Positions 1 to 5,891 of a stretch of 15,939 nucleotides of DNA are shown piece after piece; the stretch's first letter is position 1, and each line of letters opens with the position of its first letter. Where the stretch lies: the NCBI GenBank assembly GCA_012798975.1, contig JAAZME010000200.1:1-15939 (forward strand). Reading direction: 5' to 3'. The DNA is from Gallicola sp. GTDB lineage: Bacteria; Bacillota; Clostridia; Tissierellales; Peptoniphilaceae. The notes below the pieces were generated by a model. It was given only the letters and a program-made list of their open reading frames with translations. It ran no database searches and was not told the DNA's origin. The position numbers and the translations under genes were made by a program.

Positions 1-7
1 AAAGAAA

Positions 8-42
8 AAGTGTGGAATGTGAAAGAGGGAAGAGGGGAGTTG
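8..42. repeat. Purine-rich intergenic tract (copy a)
   Basis: Plus strand is almost entirely A/G with interspersed T. It contains TGTGAAAGAGG (18-28), the reverse complement of 259-269, and AAGAGGGGAGT (30-40), the reverse complement of 9912-9922, so it shares 11-base words with two other intergenic tracts in this window. Otherwise 1-300 shows no gene that I can support. A short AAGCAG-G-CTGCTT palindrome followed by six T (88-104) could be the weak end of a gene lying before the window. Confidence 0.35.
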
Positions 43-221
43 TTGACGAAAATAATAGGAGCATTTATTTTCTGCATTTGAGAAGAAGCAGGCTGCTTTT
101 TTGGGAGAGAAGTCTAAATATCGGATGTTTATTGATAATAGAAGTCGAACTTTATTTTAGTTTTTAGATAGAATTAAAATATAAGTATTTTAAAAAAATG
201 GAAAGTGATGTTTTTACACTT

Positions 222-270
222 TCCTACCTCAACTCCACTCTTACACTCTATTTTCCAACCTCTTTCACAA
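222..270. repeat. Pyrimidine-rich intergenic tract (copy b)
   Basis: C/T-rich on the plus strand, just beyond the 3' end of the minus-strand gene at 354-833. It shares CCTCTTTCACA (259-269) with the reverse complement of 18-28, and CTCTTACAC (238-246) with 9918-9926. It looks like a degenerate member of a small intergenic tract family, not coding sequence. Confidence 0.35.
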
Positions 271-301
271 TGTTTTAATATATTTTTCTCAAAAAGAAAA
301 G

Positions 302-333
302 AAGACCTGTCTCAGAAGAGAAGGTCTTTTTTT
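302..333. terminator. Intrinsic terminator, probably bidirectional
   Basis: Perfect 7-bp stem AAGACCT (302-308) with AGGTCTT (322-328), then a run of T on the plus strand. On the minus strand the hairpin is followed by a T-rich TTCTTTTCTTTTT stretch and lies about 20 nt past the stop of the 354-833 gene, so it probably ends that transcript. Confidence 0.75.
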
Positions 334-353
334 AATAAGGGTTTTGGTTGTTT

Positions 354-833
354 TTAGAGAAGTCTTTCGTAATAGAAAACCCAAATGATACCAAAGAGTA
401 TGGATAGGGAAAGAGTTTCGTAGTTTTCTTTTATAATTTCAATGAAAAAGGAATCTTTCTTGTTTTCTACCCGAGCTATGGTTTCCTGATCTTTTTGAAT
501 TTCAAAATCAGATCCCATCCAGTCTCCTTTTAAAGAGATACTATCCGGTTCGATTACATAATAGCTTTTTAATTCTTTCATCTCTTTAGCCAGGGTGATT
601 TTTTCGCCGCCTGCAGTGATGACAAACTGAACCAAATCATATAATCCAAAGCGGTATTTTTTCTCTGTGATTTCTCCGACTTCTTCATTTCTTTCATTGG
701 TAATCTTGAGACGTTTCTTTCCTAAGGGTCCTTGTTTCAGTTCTCCAGAATATCCTATGGGATCTCCGCCTTTTGTAAAGATTTTTTGAAGTTTTCTATC
801 TATTATTTCGTATTCTACCTTAAATGTCTTCAT
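354..833 (-). CDS. LURP-one-related (YxjI/tubby-C-like) family protein
   Basis: Predicted cytoplasmic protein of 159 residues. The pattern of short beta strands, and especially the central stretch around residues 100-135 (GDWMGSDFEIQKD, then IARVENKKDSFFIEI), matches the LURP-one-related/YxjI family, whose fold is a tubby-like beta barrel around a central helix. The biochemical role of bacterial members is not established. The usual length is about 160-200 residues, so this appears complete. The C-terminal tail (about 141-157) is hydrophobic and aromatic, which suits the central helix of the fold or a membrane-binding helix. The start is supported by AAGGAGG about 5 nt upstream. A two-codon frame with its own strong ribosome binding site sits directly upstream (843-851). 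A terminator follows the stop. Family assignment is moderately sure; function is unknown. Confidence 0.7.
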   Translation of the reverse strand: MKTFKVEYEIIDRKLQKIFTKGGDPIGYSGELKQGPLGKKRLKITNERNEEVGEITEKKYRFGLYDLVQFVITAGGEKITLAKEMKELKSYYVIEPDSISLKGDWMGSDFEIQKDQETIARVENKKDSFFIEIIKENYETLSLSILFGIIWVFYYERLL

Positions 834-842
834 AAGTCCTCC

Positions 843-851
843 TTAATCCAT
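843..851 (-). other. Two-codon start-stop frame (ATG GAT TAA) ahead of the YxjI-like gene
   Basis: On the minus strand AAAGGAGAA is followed about 4-6 nt later by ATG GAT TAA. The stop codon abuts the AAGGAGG that serves the real start at 833. It could be a regulatory minimal uORF, a ribosome standby site, or chance duplication of a ribosome binding site and start codon. Confidence 0.3.
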
Positions 852-961
852 AAGATTCTCCTTTAAAGTTTTTTATAGTAATAAAATTGTTTCGAAAATC
901 AGATATGCAAAATGATTATTTGTAAAATTTGGAGCTTATTTATCTACTAATTATTTTAAGT

Positions 962-1075
962 TTACTTATCCTGGACGTTTTTATCAAACTTTTTTATTTC
1001 ACCCCCCACCCCTCCGAGAATTCCGATTATGATCAAAACGAGCACTTTCCAAAATTTACTTCTATTCTTTTTCAT
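962..1075 (-). CDS. Small single-pass membrane protein, 37 residues, unknown function
   Basis: Short reading frame beginning MKKNRSKFWK and ending DKNVQDK. A basic N-terminus (residues 2-10) is followed by one hydrophobic segment (about 11-25: VLVLIIIGILGGVGG, rich in Ile and Gly) and a charged tail. By the positive-inside rule the N-terminus would be cytoplasmic. An AGGAG ribosome binding site lies 9 nt before the ATG, and a good promoter (TATGAT at 1102-1107, TTGCTT at 1126-1131) lies just upstream, so it has every signal of an expressed gene. I do not recognise the family. It could be a regulatory small membrane protein, a toxin-like peptide or a fragment. The gap to the next minus-strand gene (833) is about 130 nt, so the two may share a transcript. 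Confidence 0.55.
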   Translation of the reverse strand: MKKNRSKFWKVLVLIIIGILGGVGGEIKKFDKNVQDK

Positions 1076-1101
1076 AATAACACTCTCCTAGTATATTTAT
1101 T

Positions 1102-1131
1102 ATCATAAGTATACCCAATAGGGAAAAGCAA
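1102..1131 (-). promoter_or_regulatory. Predicted sigma-A promoter of the 37-residue gene
   Basis: On the minus strand, -35 TTGCTT (1126-1131), an 18-bp spacer, and -10 TATGAT (1102-1107). It ends about 25 nt before the ATG at 1075. Confidence 0.5.
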
Positions 1132-1306
1132 AAGTAATATATTAGAATCTTAAAAAAATTATTTGTTCCTTTTAGGAATCCACTCAAAGGATTGTAATGA
1201 AAAATATTTTATACAGAATTAAAATCTCGTAAAAGGCTATTCATAACTGTGTTTATCATAAAGGTATGGAGATTCGTAAGGTTATTAAATTTTTTAAATA
1301 CCTTAT

Positions 1307-1360
1307 CTTCACTCTACCACTCTAAGACTCCTCACTCTTTCCTTAGGCTCTAAGACTCTT
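1307..1360. repeat. Pyrimidine-rich tract with 11-bp direct repeat
   Basis: CTCTAAGACTC occurs at 1320-1330 and 1348-1358, inside a C/T-rich tract just beyond the nagA terminator. No reading frame is supported. From 1132 to 1368 I otherwise see only AT-rich spacer. Confidence 0.4.
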
Positions 1361-1368
1361 TTAAGAAC

Positions 1369-1397
1369 AAAACCCCCGCAAAAATGCAGGGGTTTTT
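1369..1397. terminator. Intrinsic terminator after nagA
   Basis: Stem of AAAACCCC (1369-1376) with GGGGTTTT (1389-1396), plus an inner GCA/TGC pairing and an AAAA loop. It sits 2 nt past the nagA stop codon. T-runs on both sides suggest it works in both directions. Confidence 0.8.
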
Positions 1398-1398
1398 A

Positions 1399-2529
1399 TT
1401 AATTCATTTTCTCGCCGTCGATGAAGGTTGCGATAATATTTAATTCATCATCCAGAATATTAAAATCGGCATCTCGTCCTTCTTCGATAATACCGCAGCT
1501 GTCGTCGATTCCTACGGATTTTGCCGAGATTTGGCTGGCCATTTGGATAGCTTCGAATTTTGATGCCAGTTTCCAGTTATAAACATTTCGTACGCCGCCG
1601 TCGAGTTTTAAGATACTTCCTGCAAGGCTTCCATCGCTTTTAAGTCGGGCGGTACCTTCCGCCACTTTTACATCGAATTCTCCTAATACATAATCTCCTT
1701 CGCTAAGGCCTCCTGCCATCATACAGTCGGTGATAAGGGCGGTGTGATCGTAGTTTTTTGCATTGAGTACGACTTTGATCGCTGCGGGATGGACATGATG
1801 GCCGTCTGCGATTACTTCTGCTGTAGTGTCTTCTGTAGTAAGGGCTGCTCCTACCATGCCTGGTTTTCTGTGGTGAAGGCCGCTCATACCGTTGTAGATG
1901 TGGACGAAGATATCTGCTCCTGCCATAACAGCGTCGTAGGCTTCTTCATAGGTAGCGTCGCTGTGTCCTAAGGCAACATGAACCCCTAGTTTTTTAGCTT
2001 CTTTTATAAATTCTACACTTCCGTCTCTTTCCGGTGCGATGGCGATTTTATTGACCAGACCTTTGGATAATTCTTTCCATTTTTTAAGTTTTTCAATATC
2101 CGGGTCGCAGAAATATTTTGGGTTTTGAGCGCCTTTGTGTTTTTCGGTAAAAAAAGGTCCTTCTAGAAAGATTCCTTTTACTTTTGCACCTTTTGATTTC
2201 TCGTAATGTTCTCCTACGATTTCGCAGGCTTTGTCGAGATTTTCTGTAGAGGAGGTGAGGGTGGTTGCTAAAAAGGAAGTAACGCCGTTTTCTACGATTC
2301 CTTCGCAGATTTTAAGAAATCCTTCACCGTCCAAGTCCATGACGTCATGGCCGCCATAACCGTGGATATGGGTGTCTACATAGCCTGGAGCCATGGTGTA
2401 TTTCGAATAGTCTTCATAGTCTCCATCGTAATCTTTCAATATCTTTCCGAATTTTCCATTGTTTACTTCTATAAATACATTTTCAAGGATTTTATCCTTC
2501 AATACGAGTTCTTTGACTTTATATATCAT
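1399..2529 (-). CDS. nagA: N-acetylhexosamine-6-phosphate deacetylase (NagA/AgaA family)
   Basis: Amidohydrolase-superfamily enzyme that removes the acetyl group from N-acetylhexosamine-6-phosphate. With 376 residues it is of normal family length. Visible metal and catalytic residues are the HxH motif H54-I-H56 (DTHIHGYGG), E123 in FLEGPF, H189 in ALGHSD, H210 in VHIYNGM and the catalytic Asp D268 in LITDCMMAGG. The family is named for GlcNAc-6-P, but this gene ends a galactosamine-type PTS operon and the divergent arm encodes AgaS, LacC and LacD. GalNAc-6-P is therefore the likelier physiological substrate (inference), and it may serve both sugars. AGGA lies about 8 nt before the ATG. It is last in the minus-strand operon, 96 nt after the IIA gene, with a hairpin terminator in that gap. 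No NagB-type glucosamine-6-P deaminase is encoded here. Confidence 0.93.
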   Translation of the reverse strand: MIYKVKELVLKDKILENVFIEVNNGKFGKILKDYDGDYEDYSKYTMAPGYVDTHIHGYGGHDVMDLDGEGFLKICEGIVENGVTSFLATTLTSSTENLDKACEIVGEHYEKSKGAKVKGIFLEGPFFTEKHKGAQNPKYFCDPDIEKLKKWKELSKGLVNKIAIAPERDGSVEFIKEAKKLGVHVALGHSDATYEEAYDAVMAGADIFVHIYNGMSGLHHRKPGMVGAALTTEDTTAEVIADGHHVHPAAIKVVLNAKNYDHTALITDCMMAGGLSEGDYVLGEFDVKVAEGTARLKSDGSLAGSILKLDGGVRNVYNWKLASKFEAIQMASQISAKSVGIDDSCGIIEEGRDADFNILDDELNIIATFIDGEKMN

Positions 2530-2551
2530 AATGATCCTTTCTTATTCATTA

Positions 2552-2586
2552 AAAAATCCTATGAACTTTTTGTCCATAGGATTTTT
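2552..2586. terminator. Hairpin terminator between PTS IIA and nagA
   Basis: Perfect 12-bp stem AAAAATCCTATG (2552-2563) with CATAGGATTTTT (2575-2586) and an 11-nt loop, flanked by A/T runs on both sides. On the minus strand it ends in a T-run about 20 nt before the nagA start, so it should reduce nagA transcription relative to the PTS genes. A second inverted repeat AGGACA-GT-TGTCCT lies next to it at 2590-2603. Confidence 0.65.
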
Positions 2587-2625
2587 CTTAGGACAGTTGT
2601 CCTTAAGTTCTATTTTGTTTATACC

Positions 2626-3054
2626 CTAAATACCGTCGTCGTCATGCTGTTCTTTTGAAATGACTTCGTATTTTCCAATACCTTCCCGCCCGATTTCGAT
2701 TACTTCATCTGCTAAAGCGTCGATATCTTCTGTATCGCTTGTAAGGGCTTGGAATAGAGAAGCAAAGTTAAGTCCGGAAAGGACTCTTACATTTTCTTTT
2801 TCCCCAAGGGCGAGTACAGACCGGTTGAAAGGAGTTCCTCCCATAAGGTCGGTTATAATTAAAACATTTTTATAGTCTTTTAGCTGATCATAGCTTTCTT
2901 TTAGTTTACCGTCGATTTCTTCAAAATTGGATCCTTCTGGAAAGTTTACCAATCGAAGATTTTCCATCGGTCCTGCGATAAGTTTTACCGCAGAAGCGAT
3001 TCCGTCGGCGAAATTACCATGTGCGCTAACGATTACTGCATTTTTATTTTCCAT
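2626..3054 (-). CDS. agaF: PTS mannose-family IIA component (GalNAc/galactosamine type)
   Basis: Cytoplasmic IIA protein of 142 residues that carries phosphate from HPr to IIB. The N-terminus has the mannose-family phosphorylation site SAHGNFADG with H12 as phospho-acceptor. LIITDLMGGTPFN (about 65-77) and the SGLNFASLF loop (about 94-102) match the family core. The length is typical. It lies 1 nt after the IID stop, in the order IIB-IIC-IID-IIA. The acidic tail (QHDDDGI) is unusual but short. AgaF is assigned from context; from sequence alone it could serve another mannose-family sugar. Confidence 0.88.
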   Translation of the reverse strand: MENKNAVIVSAHGNFADGIASAVKLIAGPMENLRLVNFPEGSNFEEIDGKLKESYDQLKDYKNVLIITDLMGGTPFNRSVLALGEKENVRVLSGLNFASLFQALTSDTEDIDALADEVIEIGREGIGKYEVISKEQHDDDGI

Positions 3055-3055
3055 A

Positions 3056-4081
3056 TTAGAATACTCCGAAGAATGCTCCTACTAGACCGATCACTAAGAT
3101 TAAAGCGATTCCTTTAAGAGGAGTCCATTTTCTTTTTGTGAATAGTCCGTATAACAATAATGTAATTGCTAGAGGAATCATATTAGGAATAATACCGTCT
3201 AGTATTTCTTGTACTTTAATCGTTACAGGAACTTCTTGGTTTCTGTTAAATGTAATTTGAGAGTTTCCATTTCCTAAATCAGCGACTTCAGCGCCTTCTA
3301 GCAAAGTTCGGTCCTCTACATTTGCTGGAATTTGATTTGTAGTTTCGTCTGGTGCATATAGGAATTGTTCATAGTTTGGAAGTGCTTCGTTTGGAACTAC
3401 AGTTACAACTTCCACAGGCTCGTTTGTAACACCGTTAGGAATTTCTAGTTTTGTAGTTGTTGTTCCGTAGATACAAGTCAAAGCGCCGACTACGATTACA
3501 CCAAGGATAGAAGCGGCTCTTGTAAATTCTTTGGCATTTGCTGTAAGAATTCCAATAGCGTTCGTTCCCATTTTATAAGACCAGTGCATCAATCCGTAAC
3601 GTACTGCAAACTGTGCAATATTGAACACGATTAGGAAGATAAATGGTGCTGCGATCTGTCCTTGAAGGGCCATATTGGAAGTCATACCGGCTACGATAGG
3701 AACTAATGTAAACCAGAATAATGCATCTCCGATTCCCCCTAGAGGTCCCATGGCAGCAACTCTTACTGAACGGATTGTTTGAATATCTGCTTTGCTTTGC
3801 TCAAGAGATAATATAATACCCATTACGAAAGTAACCAAGAATGGATGCGTATTAAAAAACTCTAAGTTGTGGCTCATTGAAGCTGCTAAGTCGTCTTTGT
3901 CTGTATGGATTTTTTGAAGACCAGGAAGGATACCGTATAGCCATCCGCCGGCCTGCATTCTTTCGTAGTTAAAAGAAGCTTGTAAAAATAAAGATCTCCA
4001 TACCATTTTGTTTAATGTCTTTTTATCTAAAGGAGCACTAGGTGTAGTGTCCTTGTAGTTTGTAGGTATATTATATTCCAT
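3056..4081 (-). CDS. agaE: PTS mannose-family IID component with enlarged C-terminal loop
   Basis: Membrane subunit that forms the sugar translocator with IIC. The N-terminal half carries family hallmarks: SFNYERMQAGGWLYGILPGL (about 36-55), then MGPLGGIGDALFW (about 111-123). The C-terminus has the QEILDGIIPNMIPLAITLLLYG segment and a final membrane helix. At 341 residues it is longer than the usual 270-300. The extra length is a polar, acidic loop at about 208-285 between the GVIVVGALTCIYG helix and the EILDGIIPN segment. The start overlaps the IIC gene by 11 nt (translational coupling), with GGAGAAG as ribosome binding site inside the IIC 3' end. Family is certain; AgaE naming rests on context. 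Confidence 0.9.
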   Translation of the reverse strand: MEYNIPTNYKDTTPSAPLDKKTLNKMVWRSLFLQASFNYERMQAGGWLYGILPGLQKIHTDKDDLAASMSHNLEFFNTHPFLVTFVMGIILSLEQSKADIQTIRSVRVAAMGPLGGIGDALFWFTLVPIVAGMTSNMALQGQIAAPFIFLIVFNIAQFAVRYGLMHWSYKMGTNAIGILTANAKEFTRAASILGVIVVGALTCIYGTTTTKLEIPNGVTNEPVEVVTVVPNEALPNYEQFLYAPDETTNQIPANVEDRTLLEGAEVADLGNGNSQITFNRNQEVPVTIKVQEILDGIIPNMIPLAITLLLYGLFTKRKWTPLKGIALILVIGLVGAFFGVF

Positions 4082-4874
4082 CTTCTTCTCCTTCTACATT
4101 TTGTGTAACTTGAGCAGTTTTGAATTTTGTTTGGATTTGGTAATCCCAAAATGCAATTGCAAAACCGATTAATGCGATTAATAGAAGTGCTGGTCCTGAA
4201 AGTTTTTCATTCGCAGAGATAATAATCGCTCCTGCAAATCCTGCAAAATAGAAACCCCAAAGATTTCTTGACATCATAACTTTTAATAGAATTGCAAATC
4301 CGACAAATTTCATCATACCGCCGGCTGCAGATAAACCATCCATAATCCATTGAGGAATGGCTGCCACTAATTGTTCTCCAAATGCTGCTCCTGCGAAGAA
4401 GAACATTAAAACGACAACGCCGAAGATTAATCCTAATACGGCCATTGCAAAATAATTGATTTTTCTGATTCCTGCCGGATCCGCAGAATGAGCATAGTCG
4501 TCTGCTTTTGTCATTACCGGGCTCATTGCGGTAAACAGCAATGTAACACCGTACTGACCTAATAATGCGAATGGGATTGCTGCAGCTACTGCTGCTGTTG
4601 GAGGAAGTCCTGCTGTTACTGCAAATACTGTTGCCATGATTCCGCCGATTACAGCGTTAGGAGGCTGTGCTCCGCCGACTGGCATGTTTCCAATGGTCAT
4701 TAACTGATAGGTTGCCCCTACGATTAATCCAGTCTGCACATCGCCTAAAATCGCTCCGATAGCTGGGCCCATTACGATGGGCTGATAGAGTGATTCTAAG
4801 AAACTGAATTGATCAATCGCGGCTATAAAGGTTACGATAAAGACTAATGCGATTTGAATAATACTATAATCCAT
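4071..4874 (-). CDS. agaW: PTS mannose-family IIC component
   Basis: Polytopic membrane subunit of 267 residues, the usual family length. The segment GPAIGAILGDVQTGLIVGAT and the following MPVGGAQPPNAVIGG (about 63-77) are the conserved substrate-pathway region of mannose-family IIC proteins. Several strongly hydrophobic helices follow (about 78-115, 139-162, 181-198, 206-244). The C-terminal tail is acidic (EGEEDGI) and its coding sequence overlaps the start of IID. It lies 25 nt after the IIB stop. AGGAG lies about 8 nt before the ATG. The assignment to galactosamine/GalNAc is from operon context. Confidence 0.9.
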   Translation of the reverse strand: MDYSIIQIALVFIVTFIAAIDQFSFLESLYQPIVMGPAIGAILGDVQTGLIVGATYQLMTIGNMPVGGAQPPNAVIGGIMATVFAVTAGLPPTAAVAAAIPFALLGQYGVTLLFTAMSPVMTKADDYAHSADPAGIRKINYFAMAVLGLIFGVVVLMFFFAGAAFGEQLVAAIPQWIMDGLSAAGGMMKFVGFAILLKVMMSRNLWGFYFAGFAGAIIISANEKLSGPALLLIALIGFAIAFWDYQIQTKFKTAQVTQNVEGEEDGI

Positions 4875-4899
4875 AATTTCTACTCCTTATTTTATGAAA

Positions 4900-5376
4900 C
4901 TATTGAAATAATTTCTCAATATTTTCTTTGGGTTCGCCTGGAACTTTTTGGATTTCAAGCTCTACGCCTAACTCGCGAAGTTTTCTAAAAGCTTCTACAT
5001 CCGCATCGTCCACGCTGACTACGCCAACTACTTGTCTCTTTCCTTCTGACATATGCATGTTTCCGATATTCACTTTTTTAATAGGCACCCCTCCTTCAAC
5101 CAGTGTCAAAACATCTTGCGGTGTTTCACAGATGATAAAGATCTTTTGACGATCTGCTGCTTTGTGAATAACATTGATTGTTTTTTCTAAAGTAAAATAT
5201 CTTGTATCTACACCGTTTGGTGCAGCCATATCCATTAAACCTTGTCTCATTTTGTCTGCAGCAACTTTGTCGTTTGCTACAAGGATAAGGTTGCTTCCTA
5301 CGTAGTTGTTCCACTGTGTTGCCACTTGTCCGTGAATCAGACGGTTGTCGATTCTTGTTAATAAAATATTTGGCAT
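4900..5376 (-). CDS. agaV: PTS mannose-family IIB component
   Basis: Cytoplasmic IIB protein of 158 residues that takes phosphate from IIA and passes it to the sugar. MPNILLTRIDNRLIHGQV contains the phospho-acceptor H15 in the family motif RxDxRxIHGQ. Residues about 105-125 (GVPIKKVNIGNMHMSEGKR) match the conserved NxGxMH region. The frame is open 72 nt further upstream, but that would run into the yajC gene and lacks a ribosome binding site. The ATG at 5376 has GGGAGGG 5 nt before it and places the motif at the normal N-terminal position, so I chose it. It lies 10 nt after yajC. Confidence 0.9.
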   Translation of the reverse strand: MPNILLTRIDNRLIHGQVATQWNNYVGSNLILVANDKVAADKMRQGLMDMAAPNGVDTRYFTLEKTINVIHKAADRQKIFIICETPQDVLTLVEGGVPIKKVNIGNMHMSEGKRQVVGVVSVDDADVEAFRKLRELGVELEIQKVPGEPKENIEKLFQ

Positions 5377-5386
5377 AATACCCTCC

Positions 5387-5662
5387 CTATATAATTTCTT
5401 TAATACTGTAGCGGCTGACCTTGATCTCGGTATTTTTAGCGATTTCAACCATTACATAATCTTCTCTGACCCTTGTAAGTGTTCCGTAAATTCCTCCCGT
5501 AAGCATGACTTCTGCTCCCGGTTTTAAAGAAGTATGGAGATTCGAATAATACTCCTTGCTTTTTTTAAGATTTTTAGCATTTACAATTTGGAGAATGATA
5601 AATCCGATTGCAATAAAAGCTAGAATTACAATGGATGCAGCTAATATACTTTCTTTCATCAT
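5387..5662 (-). CDS. yajC: YajC-like membrane protein, first gene of the sugar PTS operon
   Basis: Ninety-one residues: one N-terminal transmembrane helix (about 8-28), then a small cytoplasmic beta domain with the YajC signature (about 48-90: LKPGAEVMLTGGIYGTLTRV, DYVMVEIAKNTEIKV). YajC is an accessory subunit of the Sec translocase associated with SecD/SecF. Here it leads a PTS operon and not a sec locus, so it is probably a paralogue. A yajC-like gene also accompanies the mannose-family PTS of the streptococcal hyaluronan/chondroitin locus, so the association is not unique. Two ATGs occur in tandem (5662 and 5659). The AGGGGG ribosome binding site is better spaced from the second, giving 90 residues. 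Transcription probably starts at about 5692, inside a repressor-like inverted repeat. Confidence 0.8.
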   Translation of the reverse strand: MMKESILAASIVILAFIAIGFIILQIVNAKNLKKSKEYYSNLHTSLKPGAEVMLTGGIYGTLTRVREDYVMVEIAKNTEIKVSRYSIKEII

Positions 5663-5673
5663 GACCCCCTGAC

Positions 5674-5693
5674 TAAATGGTAGTTACCTATTA
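5674..5693. promoter_or_regulatory. Predicted GntR operator, yajC/PTS side
   Basis: Inverted repeat TAAATGGTA-GT-TACCTATTA, with 7 of 9 positions symmetrical. The 11-base core TGGTAGTTACC is identical to that of the site at 5848-5859. It covers the predicted +1 of the minus-strand promoter, a position expected to block transcription. TGG(T)-n-(A)CCA half-sites are typical of GntR/HutC-family operators, and a regulator of that family is encoded at 8918-9634. Confidence 0.65.
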
Positions 5694-5698
5694 CAAAT

Positions 5699-5727
5699 AT
5701 AATAATACCTTTTTAGGAAAACGTCAA
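5699..5727 (-). promoter_or_regulatory. Sigma-A promoter of the yajC-PTS-nagA operon
   Basis: On the minus strand, -35 TTGACG (5722-5727), a 17-bp spacer and -10 TATTAT (5699-5704). The predicted start, about 5692, falls within the operator at 5674-5693. Confidence 0.7.
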
Positions 5728-5813
5728 CATATTTTTTGGTATATTTTAATATTATTGTAATAATTGTAAGAAAAAGAAGTAATATAATCTTATAAGTTCA
5801 ATGTTTTTATACA

Positions 5814-5842
5814 TTGACATGTCTGCAGGAAAAGGATATACT
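5814..5842 (+). promoter_or_regulatory. Sigma-A promoter of the agaS-lacC-lacD-gntR operon
   Basis: A consensus TTGACA (5814-5819), a 17-bp spacer and TATACT (5837-5842). The predicted start, about 5848-5850, lies at the edge of the second operator. Confidence 0.75.
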
Positions 5843-5864
5843 TTAACTGGTAGTTACCATTCTA
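5843..5864. promoter_or_regulatory. Predicted GntR operator, agaS side
   Basis: The core TGGTA-GT-TACCA (5848-5859) is a perfect inverted repeat with a 2-nt centre, and the outer positions are partly symmetrical. It overlaps the predicted +1 of the agaS promoter, mirroring the arrangement on the other arm. Confidence 0.7.
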
Positions 5865-5891
5865 AGGAAAGGTTAAATAGAGGTGATAAAA

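Noticed and set aside
88..104. AAGCAG-G-CTGCTT palindrome plus T-run as a terminator
   Set aside because: The stem reduces to about 4 bp once a loop is allowed, and the gene it would serve is not visible.
1744..2658. Plus-strand open frames opposite nagA (1744-1971, 2347-2658)
   Set aside because: They lie antisense to a clearly functional enzyme, have no ribosome binding site and encode Cys/Phe/Ser-rich low-complexity protein with no family features.
5700..5880. CcpA cre site in the divergent control region
   Set aside because: No 14-bp match to the TGWAANCGNTNWCA pattern could be found by eye around either promoter.
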